Shown here one piece after another: positions 15,139 through 22,468 of a stretch of DNA of 64,000 nucleotides. The stretch spans positions 62,001 to 126,000 of the forward strand of contig CAJTCS010000009.1 in assembly GCA_910574995.1 (NCBI GenBank). The letters are read 5' to 3'. Under the pieces are notes generated by a model. That model worked only from the letters and a program-made list of their open reading frames with translations. It had not been told where the DNA came from and searched no databases. The DNA comes from Oscillospiraceae bacterium. Lineage in GTDB: Bacteria; Bacillota; Clostridia; Oscillospirales; Acutalibacteraceae. Each line of letters opens with the position of its first letter. The stretch's first letter is position 1. A program made the position numbers and the translations under genes.

Positions 15139-15747
15139 TTACCCTCCGATTTCACAAAAATAATGGTTTCCGATAATTGCGGTAATGTGCTCGTTATACG
15201 GCTCCGTGGAGAAAAACACGGTTTCCGGCGTGACGACGGGCTCCTCGGCGTTATATGCGTACATGACCGCGCTATACTGTACCTCGCTCGGCTCCGCCGT
15301 GTATAAGTAGGGCGCGGGGGAGAACTGCCACACGTCGCCGTATTTCTGAAAGACGACCTCCTCGACCGTATCCGGGAAAGCGTCGGAGAGGCAACGGTTA
15401 AACACGACCTCCACAACGGCGGCTTGTCCCTCGAACGGCTCGCCCCGTGCCTCATGGTAGACGAGGCAAGCGAGGGTATAAGCGTCCTCCTCTGTGAGCT
15501 CGACCGCCGCGTACCGCGAGACGGGCTCCGGCTCTGGCGTTGCCGCCGGGGTCGGAGCGGGAGCCATGCTCGCCGCCGGAGCGGATACCTCCGCCGAGGG
15601 CGGGGCTCCGTACATGACCTCGGCGAGCTTTGCGCTCGCAAACGATAAGGTTATGACGAGCGTAGCGGCTACGAGAGCAATCGCCCCGGCGATAAATGGG
15701 AGGTAATCGCTCATATCGAGCGGGCGGCGGGGGCGCTTATGTTCCAT
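15139..15747 (-). CDS. Membrane-anchored SleB-like cell wall hydrolase
   Basis: 202 residues. A transmembrane segment (about 18-40) is followed by a Pro/Ala-rich spacer (50-78) and a Hydrolase_2/SleB-type domain (82-202) with LACLVYHEARGEPFEGQ and AAVVEVVFNRC. SleB-type enzymes act on peptidoglycan. In a prophage this could help DNA entry, lysis or wall remodelling in the lysogen. It ends 4 bases before the second DGR target gene, so the two are probably co-translated. Confidence 0.85.
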   Translation of the reverse strand: MEHKRPRRPLDMSDYLPFIAGAIALVAATLVITLSFASAKLAEVMYGAPPSAEVSAPAASMAPAPTPAATPEPEPVSRYAAVELTEEDAYTLACLVYHEARGEPFEGQAAVVEVVFNRCLSDAFPDTVEEVVFQKYGDVWQFSPAPYLYTAEPSEVQYSAVMYAYNAEEPVVTPETVFFSTEPYNEHITAIIGNHYFCEIGG

Positions 15748-15991
15748 TCTCCGCCGCCTCCTCGCCCGGTAACATGGTCTCGTCGAAAAGCTCGATAAAC
15801 TCGGCCTCCCGTGCGAGCTTTGTCCAGCGCGTTCCCCATTTCCGGGCGACGACGAGCACGGCCTCGTACTTTGTGTGCCCGTTTACGGTCGTCTCTCCGT
15901 GTTCCGGGTGACGGACGAGGTATAATTTCATAGGCCCGGCCCGCCGAGCGCGGTTTACCGGGGCTCCCACGCCCGCCGCTTTCCGGCTCAT
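15737..15991 (-). CDS. Small phage protein of unknown function
   Basis: 84 residues with a basic N-terminus and an acidic C-terminus (MLPGEEAAENGT). It overlaps the hydrolase by 11 bases and the upstream gene by 4. No family recognised. Confidence 0.55.
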   Translation of the reverse strand: MSRKAAGVGAPVNRARRAGPMKLYLVRHPEHGETTVNGHTKYEAVLVVARKWGTRWTKLAREAEFIELFDETMLPGEEAAENGT

Positions 15992-16479
15992 TCGACGACC
16001 TCCTCGCTACTGGCCCCCGCCGCCGGAGGCGTAGCCGGGGGAGCGGTCGGGGCTGTCTGCATAAAGGCCGCGCTCATGAGCGACCCGAGGAGCGATTTCT
16101 TGAGGCCCTCCGTCAAGAGCGCCGCAAATGGGGAGGCGGTCGCGCCCTCCGCCGGAGCCGCCGCTTTCGGCCTGTCCGGGTCGGCCCGCTCCGCCTGTCC
16201 CTTGAGGAGCGCCGCCTTGACGATTTCGCCCACGAGAGCGCCGTACTCGTTCCCTCGGAGCGTACACGTCTTGACCCGGACGAAAAACTCGCCCGCCTTG
16301 AAGTCAAAGGCCACATACGCCCGCTCGCCCTCCGGCGGCGTGAGCCTGACCGCGCCCGCGTCGGCGATAACCTCCTCCGCCGTCGGGGTCTCGTAGCCCG
16401 CGCTCTTGAATACTGCGAGTTGCTCCGGCGCGAGTGCGAAAACCTCCGTACTCGCCTTTTGAGAATAAACCTTTTTCAT
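15988..16479 (-). CDS. Hypothetical phage protein with Ala/Pro-rich tail
   Basis: 163 residues. Residues 1-95 look like a compact alpha/beta domain. Residues 98-163 are low-complexity Ala/Pro/Thr with a short hydrophobic helix. It is coupled by 4-base overlaps to both neighbours. No motif recognised. Confidence 0.55.
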   Translation of the reverse strand: MKKVYSQKASTEVFALAPEQLAVFKSAGYETPTAEEVIADAGAVRLTPPEGERAYVAFDFKAGEFFVRVKTCTLRGNEYGALVGEIVKAALLKGQAERADPDRPKAAAPAEGATASPFAALLTEGLKKSLLGSLMSAAFMQTAPTAPPATPPAAGASSEEVVE

Positions 16480-16874
16480 TCTGCTACCTCCTCATTTGTC
16501 TGTCCGTCCGGCTGTTCGCCCTCCGGCTCGTCTGCTGGAATATATACCGACTCGCCGAGAACGGCGATTTTTGCGAGGGCGGACGTTTGCGCCCACTCCT
16601 CGGCGAGCCGCGTCGCGCTCCGCTCGAACTCTTGCGCGAGGGCGGTAAAAGCGTCGCCGTTTCGCTCTTTTACCGCGTCCCACATTTCCTTATGGACTTT
16701 CTCAATCGCCGAGTGCATTTGTTTGGTACGCTCTACGCACTCTTTGAGCTCCGCCCATGCCTCCCGCTCCGAGGCAAAGCCGCGACCTCGTTCCCGGAGC
16801 GTCCCGGTCAAAGCCTCCGTTACCGCCGCTTGCAAGTCTCCCATGAGCCGGACTCTTTCGCTAATTCCGTTCAC
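16476..16874 (-). CDS. Hypothetical helical phage protein
   Basis: 132 residues, mostly alpha-helical and charged (about 15-105), with coiled-coil-like heptads in ECVERTKQMHSAIEKVHKEM, then an acidic Gly/Pro tail. It could be a DNA-binding or scaffold-like accessory. Function unknown. Confidence 0.55.
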   Translation of the reverse strand: MNGISERVRLMGDLQAAVTEALTGTLRERGRGFASEREAWAELKECVERTKQMHSAIEKVHKEMWDAVKERNGDAFTALAQEFERSATRLAEEWAQTSALAKIAVLGESVYIPADEPEGEQPDGQTNEEVAE

Positions 16875-16887
16875 TTGTACGACCTCC

Positions 16888-17094
16888 TTAATTTTCTTGG
16901 TCTCTTTCTGCTATCAATTTCGGACACCACGCCGGGATATACGGAAAAAATCTCTCGATACCGACGGTATAGCCCCGCCGAGGCCCCGGAGCCCCGCAAC
17001 GATACCCCGTCTTGCCTTTTGCCCACGGCTCCGAAAGCACGAGCTCGCACCCCTCACACGTCCGGGAGAAATCCGCGCATACCCCGCCGCTCAT
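16888..17094 (-). CDS. Small Cys-containing phage protein
   Basis: 68 residues from the ATG at 17094, which overlaps the methyltransferase stop (ATGA). Four Cys (CADFSRTCEGC ... YRCG, later WC) suggest a small metal-binding fold. Function unknown. Confidence 0.55.
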   Translation of the reverse strand: MSGGVCADFSRTCEGCELVLSEPWAKGKTGYRCGAPGPRRGYTVGIERFFPYIPAWCPKLIAERDQEN

Positions 17095-17594
17095 GGCCCG
17101 CCCTCTCTTTTCGGTTTCATAAAGCAAAGCCAATGAGTATTATTGTTTTTCCCGCTCCTGTTTCCAAAGAGAGGCGGGTACGGGGATAGCGGTAATATCT
17201 CTTTGAGCGGGACTTGTACCTCCGACCATTTGAAAATTAAAACGCCGTCGTCGTCCAGCACTCGAAAGCACTCCTCAAAACCTTTACGGAGCATTTCTTT
17301 CCAATCTCCCGAGAGGACTCCGTATTTTAAGGCCGTCCACGATGTTTCCCCCGCCCTCGTCAAATGCGGCGGGTCGAAAACTACCAGCTTATACGAGCCA
17401 CTTTCAAACGGGAGGGCGGTAAAGTCGCAAACTGTATCCGGGGCGACCTCGATATACCGTTTTGGATAAAACTCGTGATATTCCACTGTCCGCTTGTCGC
17501 AAAATTCCACGTCGGGGTTATGTTTATCAAACCAAAACATTTTGCTCCCGCAAGCTACGTCTATAATTCGTTTGTGGCCACTTTCGCCGCTCAT
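17091..17594 (-). CDS. SAM-dependent methyltransferase (DPPH motif)
   Basis: 167 residues from the ATG at 17594. The N-terminal IIDVACGSKMFWFD resembles the SAM-binding loop. VVFDPPHLTRAG supplies the catalytic DPPH tetrapeptide typical of amino-group methyltransferases acting on DNA or RNA bases. Phage copies often protect DNA from host restriction. Short length and lack of a target-recognition domain leave the substrate open. Confidence 0.75.
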   Translation of the reverse strand: MSGESGHKRIIDVACGSKMFWFDKHNPDVEFCDKRTVEYHEFYPKRYIEVAPDTVCDFTALPFESGSYKLVVFDPPHLTRAGETSWTALKYGVLSGDWKEMLRKGFEECFRVLDDDGVLIFKWSEVQVPLKEILPLSPYPPLFGNRSGKNNNTHWLCFMKPKREGGP

Positions 17595-17920
17595 GCTCCG
17601 ACCTCCTCGACCATATCGAACGCCCGGAGCTCGTCCAGCGTGAGAGCGTGGCACTCCCAACGAGAGACCCGCTCGCCGTCGTCGTTGTAGGTAGAGCAAT
17701 CGTCGCCGAGGCGAGCTTTCCCGCCGACGACCGACAAAAATAAATGGTGATGGTACTCGCCGACTGTGAAATCGAGAGCGTAGTCTCGAGAGCGCGGGTA
17801 TTTTACAAACTCCGCCGCTTTCATGGGGCCTATTTCCGGGTATCTGTCCTTGGCGAGCTTGTAAAATTTCGTCTTGTTCACGTTCAGACGGTAGACCGTT
17901 TGAAATATCAATTCTCTCAT
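17591..17920 (-). CDS. Hypothetical phage protein
   Basis: 109 residues from the ATG at 17920. It overlaps the methyltransferase start and the upstream stop by 4 bases each. It contains a HHHLFLSVVGGKARLGDDC segment; otherwise no recognised motif. Part of the early operon. Confidence 0.55.
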   Translation of the reverse strand: MRELIFQTVYRLNVNKTKFYKLAKDRYPEIGPMKAAEFVKYPRSRDYALDFTVGEYHHHLFLSVVGGKARLGDDCSTYNDDGERVSRWECHALTLDELRAFDMVEEVGA

Positions 17921-18294
17921 ATACCCGCCTCCGCCGTGAGGCCGAGCCACCAAAACGGATTGCCCCGCTCCTCTTTTTTGCACTCGTCGCACTCCTCCGC
18001 CGAGCAATCGTCGCAAAACGCCCGGTAAAAAGCCGTATCCCACGGGGCCGTATGTACCGGGAGCGAGCGGAGGAAAGCGGCGAGGGCCTCCGGGCTTGCC
18101 GTGATTTTCTGGAAGTTGGTCGGCGCGGCCTCCTCGCTCAAGCTGTGCTCGATAATCAGCGGCAAGGCCGGATTTTTCCGCAAGTACGCCCGCCGAGCCC
18201 GCTCCGCGTCCTCGTACTCCTCGCACTCCCGGAGCGGTAGGTATCCAAAGCCGCCGCACGGCTCCACGACCGCCACCTTTACAATAAATTTCAT
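17917..18294 (-). CDS. Hypothetical early phage protein with Cys cluster; candidate sRNA target
   Basis: 125 residues with a C-terminal FCDDCSAEECDECKK cluster that could bind zinc or an Fe-S cluster. The start ATG at 18294 follows GGAG at a normal distance. The 22 bases just before the ATG (18295-18316) are mirrored almost exactly by the 5' end of the candidate plus-strand small RNA at 13142-13163, so translation may be blocked by pairing. Function unknown. Confidence 0.6.
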   Translation of the reverse strand: MKFIVKVAVVEPCGGFGYLPLRECEEYEDAERARRAYLRKNPALPLIIEHSLSEEAAPTNFQKITASPEALAAFLRSLPVHTAPWDTAFYRAFCDDCSAEECDECKKEERGNPFWWLGLTAEAGI

Positions 18295-18316
18295 GGTATA
18301 AGTAATCTCCTTTCGG
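18295..18316 (-). promoter_or_regulatory. Ribosome-binding-site region complementary to the candidate small RNA
   Basis: This site holds the GGAG Shine-Dalgarno of the 17917-18294 gene. Its plus strand equals 13142-13163 except at one base (T at 18308, A at 13155), so an RNA from 13141 would pair over the whole SD-to-start interval. Confidence 0.55.
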
Positions 18317-18318
18317 TT

Positions 18319-18564
18319 TTATTTTTCCGCTTTCCTCCGACCTCTGTTTCTGATAGAGAGCCGTACCGCCCGCTCCGCCGTCTCCGCCGAGTACGCCGGG
18401 CGGAAATGCTCGTCGAGCTCTCCCGTCTCGCCCCGCTTGAGCTCCCGGTAAATGGTCGCCGTCGTTACGCCGACCGCCGCCGCGATTTCGCTCGGCCTCG
18501 CGTCCTCGTTATAGAGCCGCTCGATTTCCCGCCGCTTGCCCAGCGTCAAACAAATTCCCGCCAT
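18319..18564 (-). CDS. Small helix-turn-helix phage protein
   Basis: 81 residues from the ATG at 18564 (GGAGGCGG upstream). KRREIERLY ... RPSEIAAAVGVTTATIYREL is a helix-turn-helix like that of IS30-type or terminase-small-type regulators, followed by a basic tail. It is the first gene of the visible phage transcript and may regulate it. Confidence 0.7.
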   Translation of the reverse strand: MAGICLTLGKRREIERLYNEDARPSEIAAAVGVTTATIYRELKRGETGELDEHFRPAYSAETAERAVRLSIRNRGRRKAEK

Positions 18565-18589
18565 TTTTCCGCCTCCTCTCGCTGTTTTA

Positions 18590-18633
18590 GGATAAAAAAA
18601 TAGTGCGTCCGAGCTAAATAGCTCTTTCGCACT
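18590..18633 (-). terminator. Minus-strand terminator or attenuator at the prophage edge
   Basis: On the minus strand, AGTGCG-AAA-GAGCTA ... TAGCTC-GGA-CGCACT (18602-18633) forms a long hairpin with one symmetrical internal loop and is followed by a run of seven Ts. It lies just before the first phage gene. It could insulate the prophage from host transcription or attenuate the early operon. Confidence 0.6.
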
Positions 18634-18676
18634 TAATGATAAACCGCACATTTGGCAGCTTCTGGGGAAAAAACCC

Positions 18677-18705
18677 TTGACGAAAGGCTTTGGCTGTGGT
18701 ATAAT
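18677..18705 (+). promoter_or_regulatory. Promoter of the tRNA operon
   Basis: TTGACG (18677-18682), 17-base spacer, TATAAT (18700-18705). It stands 45 bases before the first tRNA and is near-consensus, as expected for stable RNA genes. Confidence 0.85.
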
Positions 18706-18750
18706 TCATTTTGCGCAGTGGGTATAGGGCTGCTTCCGGCTGCTGTATGT

Positions 18751-18824
18751 GCGGGTGTAGTTCAATGGTAGAACCCCAGCCTTCCAAGCTGGTCGTGTGG
18801 GTTCGATTCCCATCACCCGCTCCA
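18751..18824 (+). tRNA. tRNA-Gly(TCC)
   Basis: Acceptor arms GCGGGTG and CACCCGC pair fully; CCA is encoded. The anticodon loop CTTCCAA carries TCC. The T arm GGGTTCGATTCCC is present. First gene of a four-tRNA operon. Confidence 0.97.
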
Positions 18825-18861
18825 CTTCCTTACTGGGGGCTTGTGCTGAGATATATTTTAT

Positions 18862-18938
18862 GCGCCAATAGCTCAGCTGGATAGAGCAACTGCCTTCTAA
18901 GCAGTAGGCCAGGGGTTCGAGTCCCTTTTGGCGCGCCA
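18862..18938 (+). tRNA. tRNA-Arg(TCT)
   Basis: Acceptor arms GCGCCAA and TTGGCGC pair; encoded CCA. The anticodon loop CTTCTAA carries TCT. The T arm GGGGTTCGAGTCCC is intact. Confidence 0.97.
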
Positions 18939-18942
18939 ATAT

Positions 18943-19020
18943 GGTGAGTGTAGCTTAGCTGGTTAAAGCGCCAGATTGTGGCTCTGGAGACCGTGGGTTC
19001 GAATCCCATCACCCACCCCA
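18943..19020 (+). tRNA. tRNA-His(GTG)
   Basis: The anticodon loop TTGTGGC carries GTG. The extra 5' G (18943) opposite the C discriminator fits tRNA-His. The acceptor stem GTGAGTG/CACCCAC has one A-C mismatch in the middle; otherwise canonical, with encoded CCA. Confidence 0.95.
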
Positions 19021-19070
19021 CACAGGAACGCGGAGTTTAATTCTTGCAATTAGGCTCCGTGTTTGCATAT

Positions 19071-19146
19071 TGGGCCGTCGCCAAGCGGTAAGGCAACGGA
19101 CTTTGACTCCGTCATCCCGTGGGTTCGAATCCCGCCGGCCCAGCCA
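19071..19146 (+). tRNA. tRNA-Gln(TTG)
   Basis: Acceptor arms TGGGCCG and CGGCCCA pair; encoded CCA. The anticodon loop CTTTGAC carries TTG. Last gene of the operon. Confidence 0.97.
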
Positions 19147-19150
19147 GTAG

Positions 19151-19188
19151 AAAAGGCGTGCATCCATTTTCGTGGGTGTACGCCTTTT
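19151..19188 (+). terminator. Terminator of the tRNA operon
   Basis: AAAAGGCGT ... ACGCCTTTT hairpin directly after tRNA-Gln, with the U-rich right arm serving as the run. Confidence 0.8.
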
Positions 19189-19236
19189 GCCTATCGCGCT
19201 AATATAGCCTTTGCATTTTTCCAGGAGGTATTACCC

Positions 19237-19785
19237 ATGAAATGGATGGTCGCGTCTGACCTGCACGGCTCCGCCCTGTACTGCCAAGAAATGCTGGAAG
19301 CTTTCCGCCGGGAACAGGCGGGAAGGCTGCTCCTGCTAGGAGACCTGCTTTACCACGGCCCGCGCAACGACCTGCCGGAAGGCTATGCCCCCAAGGAGGT
19401 TATCGCCTTGTTAAACGCCCAGAAGGGGCGGGCCTTCTGCGTACGGGGCAACTGTGAGGCCGAGGTGGACCAAATGGTGCTGGACTTCCCGGTGTTGGCC
19501 GATTACTGCCTGCTGGAAGCGGACGGGCACATGGTCTTCGCCACCCATGGCCACCTGTATAACCTGCAAAACCCGCCGCCCCTGGGCCCTGGGGACGTGC
19601 TGCTGCACGGCCACACCCATGTCCCCGCCAACGAAGAGGCCCCAGGGGGGTGGCGTTATCTGAACCCCGGCTCTGTGTCCCTGCCCAAAGAAGGTTCCGC
19701 CCGCGGGTATATGACCTTGGAAAACGGCCTTTTCACTTGGAAAACCCTGGACGGCCAGGCATACGACGCGTTCCCGCTCGGGTGA
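19237..19785 (+). CDS. yfcE: YfcE-type metallophosphodiesterase
   Basis: 182 residues from the ATG at 19237 (AGGAGGT upstream). Metallophosphatase motifs in order: ASDLHG (6-11), LLLGDLLYHG, VRGNCE, FATHGH and LHGHTH, all the metal ligands of the MJ0936/YfcE family. It hydrolyses phosphodiesters in vitro; its physiological substrate is unsettled. It stands alone after the tRNA operon. Confidence 0.92.
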   Translation: MKWMVASDLHGSALYCQEMLEAFRREQAGRLLLLGDLLYHGPRNDLPEGYAPKEVIALLNAQKGRAFCVRGNCEAEVDQMVLDFPVLADYCLLEADGHMVFATHGHLYNLQNPPPLGPGDVLLHGHTHVPANEEAPGGWRYLNPGSVSLPKEGSARGYMTLENGLFTWKTLDGQAYDAFPLG

Positions 19786-19791
19786 CGCCCG

Positions 19792-19968
19792 TCACCCGAT
19801 GATGGAGTATGCCAGGTTTTCCCACAAAAGCCGCGTCCCCACGTCTGTGCCCTCGGGCAGCAAAGCCATGGCAATCATCATGGGCTCGCCCGGGTCATAG
19901 ATGTCTGTACGCTTCAGATAGGCGTAATCGCCCACGATGGTCTCTACCAGATATTCATAAGGACCCAT
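19792..19968 (-). CDS. Small 58-residue protein of unknown function
   Basis: The ATG at 19968 is preceded by AAAGGG; stop at 19792-19794, 6 bases from the yfcE stop in tail-to-tail orientation. The composition is protein-like (GPYEYLVETIVGDYAYL near the N-terminus, GTRLLWENLAYSIIG at the end). No family recognised. Confidence 0.55.
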   Translation of the reverse strand: MGPYEYLVETIVGDYAYLKRTDIYDPGEPMMIAMALLPEGTDVGTRLLWENLAYSIIG

Positions 19969-20054
19969 TTACCCTTTCACCCCCTTTTGCCCCGCCCGTT
20001 CTATATAAAGTGTATCCGAAATCCCGGGAAAACACAAGCCGGAAAGGAGAGCCT

Positions 20055-20867
20055 ATGCAAATTATCCATTTCAAGCCCTTTGCCCATTCCGACGGGGAGG
20101 TAACGGGCTACCTCCACACACCCCTCACCGAGATGGAGGACTGCCGGAAAGCTTTCCCCGCCGTGGTGGTGTGCCCAGGCGGGGCCTACCGTTTCTGCTC
20201 CCAGCGGGAGGACGAACCTGTGGCCGCGGCCTTTTTTGCCAGGGGGTACCAGGTGTTTTCCCTGCATTATTCCGTGGGGGAAAAGGCCAAAGGCTTCCTC
20301 CCCCTGGCCGAAGCCTCCCGCACGGTACAGCTTCTGCGGGAAAACGCCGCCCAGTGGGGCGTTGAGGGGGACCACATCGCTGTGTGCGGCTTCTCTGCCG
20401 GCGGGCACCTGGCCGGCTCGCTGGGTTGTATGTGGAACGACCCTGGGCTTTTGCGGCTTTACGATTTCCCCAACGGCTGCAACCGTCCGGACGCCATGGT
20501 CCTTTGTTACCCTGTCGTCACGGCGGGCCCTTTTGCCCATGCAGAATCCATGGAAAACGTCAGCGGCTGTAAGCCGGGGGAACCTGGCTACGATTATTTT
20601 TCCTTGGACAAACAGGTGGATGGGGAGACCTGCCCGGCATTCCTGTGACACACGGTGGCAGACCAGGCCGTCCCTGTAGAAAATTCCTTGGCCATGATGG
20701 CCGCCCTGCGCCGGGCGGGCGTACCCTTCGAGGCCCACCTGTTCCCAGAAGGGGGCCATGGCATGTCCATATGCACCCAGGAGACGGGCAGCCGGGACGA
20801 CTACAACGCCCGCTGGCTGGGCCTCTGCGCGGCCTGGCTGGACAGGTTGTTCGGCCACTGCCTGTAA
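20055..20867 (+). pseudogene. Alpha/beta-hydrolase (esterase) interrupted by an in-frame TGA
   Basis: The reading frame runs 270 codons but holds a TGA at 20646-20648. Before it, CGFSAGGH carries the nucleophile Ser and VVCPGGAYRFCS the oxyanion loop of the acetyl-xylan-esterase-like/BD-FAE family. After it, HTVADQAVPVENS and FPEGGHGM supply the catalytic Asp and His regions. The TGA sits where relatives have Trp (FLWHT), so one TGG-to-TGA change explains it. The product would lack Asp and His and be inactive. A sequencing error is possible. Confidence 0.8.
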
Positions 20868-21124
20868 AGCGGGGGCCCGATTGACTGTGCCGCCAGGATT
20901 TGCTATACTGTTCCATACATAAAGTAGGCAGGGCTTGTTTGAAAATAGAAGAGGCGCTGGTTTTTTGCGCAAGGCAGGCGGGCTATTAAGGCTGGGGCAT
21001 GTACGGCCCCCAACCTTGGAGACGCCGTGCATGGGCATAAAGGCGGCGCCCCGATTTTTCAAACGGGCTCTATGATATTGGGCCGGCGGGGCGGAAGCCC
21101 CGCCCCCTTGACAAGGAGGAGCTT
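20868..21124. other. Intergenic region with partial inverted repeat
   Basis: About 257 bases. I see TTTGAAAAT near 20938 and ATTTTTCAAA near 21053 as distant inverted arms, but no gene or RNA that I can name. It may be a decayed repeat or the leader of cinA. Confidence 0.35.
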
Positions 21125-22378
21125 ATGAACGCTGAGATCATTTCCGTAGGCACGGAACTGCTGTTAGGCCAGGTGGTGAACACAGACGCCGCCATCGTGG
21201 CCCAGGCCCTTTCCGGGCTGGGCATCAACCTTCTGTATTCCGCCGTGGTGGGCGACAACGAAGAGCGCCTGCGCGCCGCCGTGGAAACGGCCATCTCCCG
21301 CAGCGACCTGCTGGTCATGACCGGGGGCCTGGGTCCCACTGCCGACGACCTTACGAAAGAGACCACCGCCGCTGCCGCCGGGAAAAAGCTGGCGCTCCAT
21401 CAGGAGAGCCTAGAGCGCATCCAAAACTATTTTAATGAGAAAAAAGTCAGCGAAAACCAGGAAAAGCAAGCCTGGCTGCCCGAGGGCTGCACCGTGCTGC
21501 AAAACGACAACGGCACCGCCCCCGGCTGCGCTTTCCAGGCGGAAAACGGCTGTACCATCATCATGCTGCCCGGCCCCCCCTCCGAGCTTGCCCCCATGCT
21601 GCACCATTATGCGGTCCCCTACCTTGCCCAAAACCAAGATTCCGTCATCGTCTCCCACAACATCCACATCTATGGCCGGGGCGAAGCCCCTGTGGCCCAG
21701 ATGATGGACGACCTGATGGACGGGGAGAACCCCACCCTAGCCCCCTATGCCAAAGAAGGGGAATGTATGCTGCGGGTGACGGCCAAGGCCCCCACCCCAG
21801 AGGAAGCCGACAAAATGTGCCAGCCCCTTATGGATGAGATCCGCCGCAGGCTGGGGGACTTCATCTACAGTGTGGATGTGGAGACCCTGGAAGAGCTGGT
21901 GGTGCAAGAGCTGCAAAAGCAAGGCAAAACCCTGGCCACGGCGGAATCCTGCACCGGCGGCCTGCTGGCCAAGCGCGTCACCGATATCCCCGGCTCTTCC
22001 GCCGTGTTCCAAACGGGCTGCGTCACCTATGCCAATTCTGCCAAAGAGGCCTTGCTGGACGTGCCCCACGACGTCCTGGCGCGGCACGGCGCCGTTAGTG
22101 AGGAGACGGCCCGGGCCATGGCCCAGGGCATCGTCAAGCGCGCCGGGGCCGACATCGGCATTGGCATCACGGGCATCGCCGGGCCAGAGGGCGGCACCTC
22201 CGAAAAGCCTGTGGGGCTGATTTACATCGCCCTGTCTGACGGCAAGGACACCTGGGTGGCCAAGCGTTCCCCCATCGGCCGCACAAAGTCCCGCCAGTGG
22301 CACCGCCACTGCGCCGCCTCCCAGGCGCTGGACATGACGCGCCGGTACCTGGCCGGCCTGCCTGTCCTCTTTGACTGA
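21125..22378 (+). CDS. cinA: CinA, competence/damage-inducible NMN deamidase-like protein
   Basis: 417 residues, full family length. The N-terminal MoaB/MogA-like domain (1-170: ISVGTELLLGQVVNTDA, TGGLGPTADDLTKE) is followed by a linker and the C-terminal CinA domain (about 255-410: LATAESCTGGLLAKRVTDIP, GITGIAGPEGG). The C-terminal domain deamidates nicotinamide mononucleotide; the N-terminal part has ADP-ribose/CoA pyrophosphatase activity in relatives. The RBS AAGGAGG lies just before the ATG. Confidence 0.95.
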   Translation: MNAEIISVGTELLLGQVVNTDAAIVAQALSGLGINLLYSAVVGDNEERLRAAVETAISRSDLLVMTGGLGPTADDLTKETTAAAAGKKLALHQESLERIQNYFNEKKVSENQEKQAWLPEGCTVLQNDNGTAPGCAFQAENGCTIIMLPGPPSELAPMLHHYAVPYLAQNQDSVIVSHNIHIYGRGEAPVAQMMDDLMDGENPTLAPYAKEGECMLRVTAKAPTPEEADKMCQPLMDEIRRRLGDFIYSVDVETLEELVVQELQKQGKTLATAESCTGGLLAKRVTDIPGSSAVFQTGCVTYANSAKEALLDVPHDVLARHGAVSEETARAMAQGIVKRAGADIGIGITGIAGPEGGTSEKPVGLIYIALSDGKDTWVAKRSPIGRTKSRQWHRHCAASQALDMTRRYLAGLPVLFD

Positions 22379-22468
22379 TGGGGGAGCTGCCCCAACGCCC
22401 CCGGCCAGGGGCCAGCCCCTTTGGCAGGGTTCAGGGACGGAGTCCCTGGCAACCAAGGAGGGATAGGT

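Larger units (their letters stand above)
1..18650 (-). mobile_element. Prophage (partial, one end) carrying a DGR
   Basis: A continuous minus-strand run of tightly packed, often 4-base-overlapping genes. It contains terminase subunits, portal, HK97-type protease, holin and amidase, so it is a tailed-phage genome. The right edge falls between the HTH gene ending at 18564 and the host tRNA promoter at 18677. The left end, where an integrase would be expected, lies outside the window. No major capsid, connector, tape-measure or baseplate genes lie between protease and fibre, so the prophage is probably defective. The edges are inferred from gene content; no att repeat was identified. Confidence 0.9.

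Noticed and set aside
14295-15641. Longer version of the second DGR target (448 codons)
   Set aside because: The extra N-terminus is antisense-free but overlaps the hydrolase gene in another frame and is low-complexity Arg/Ser; the ATG at 15134 has a proper RBS.
18706-18939. Minus-strand frames over the tRNA cluster and over tRNA-Leu (40350-40619)
   Set aside because: They are antisense translations of tRNA genes, a common annotation artefact.
20646-20648. TGA considered as recoded Trp or selenocysteine
   Set aside because: Other genes in the window use TGA as stop and TGG for Trp; no SECIS-like hairpin follows; the position is Trp in relatives.
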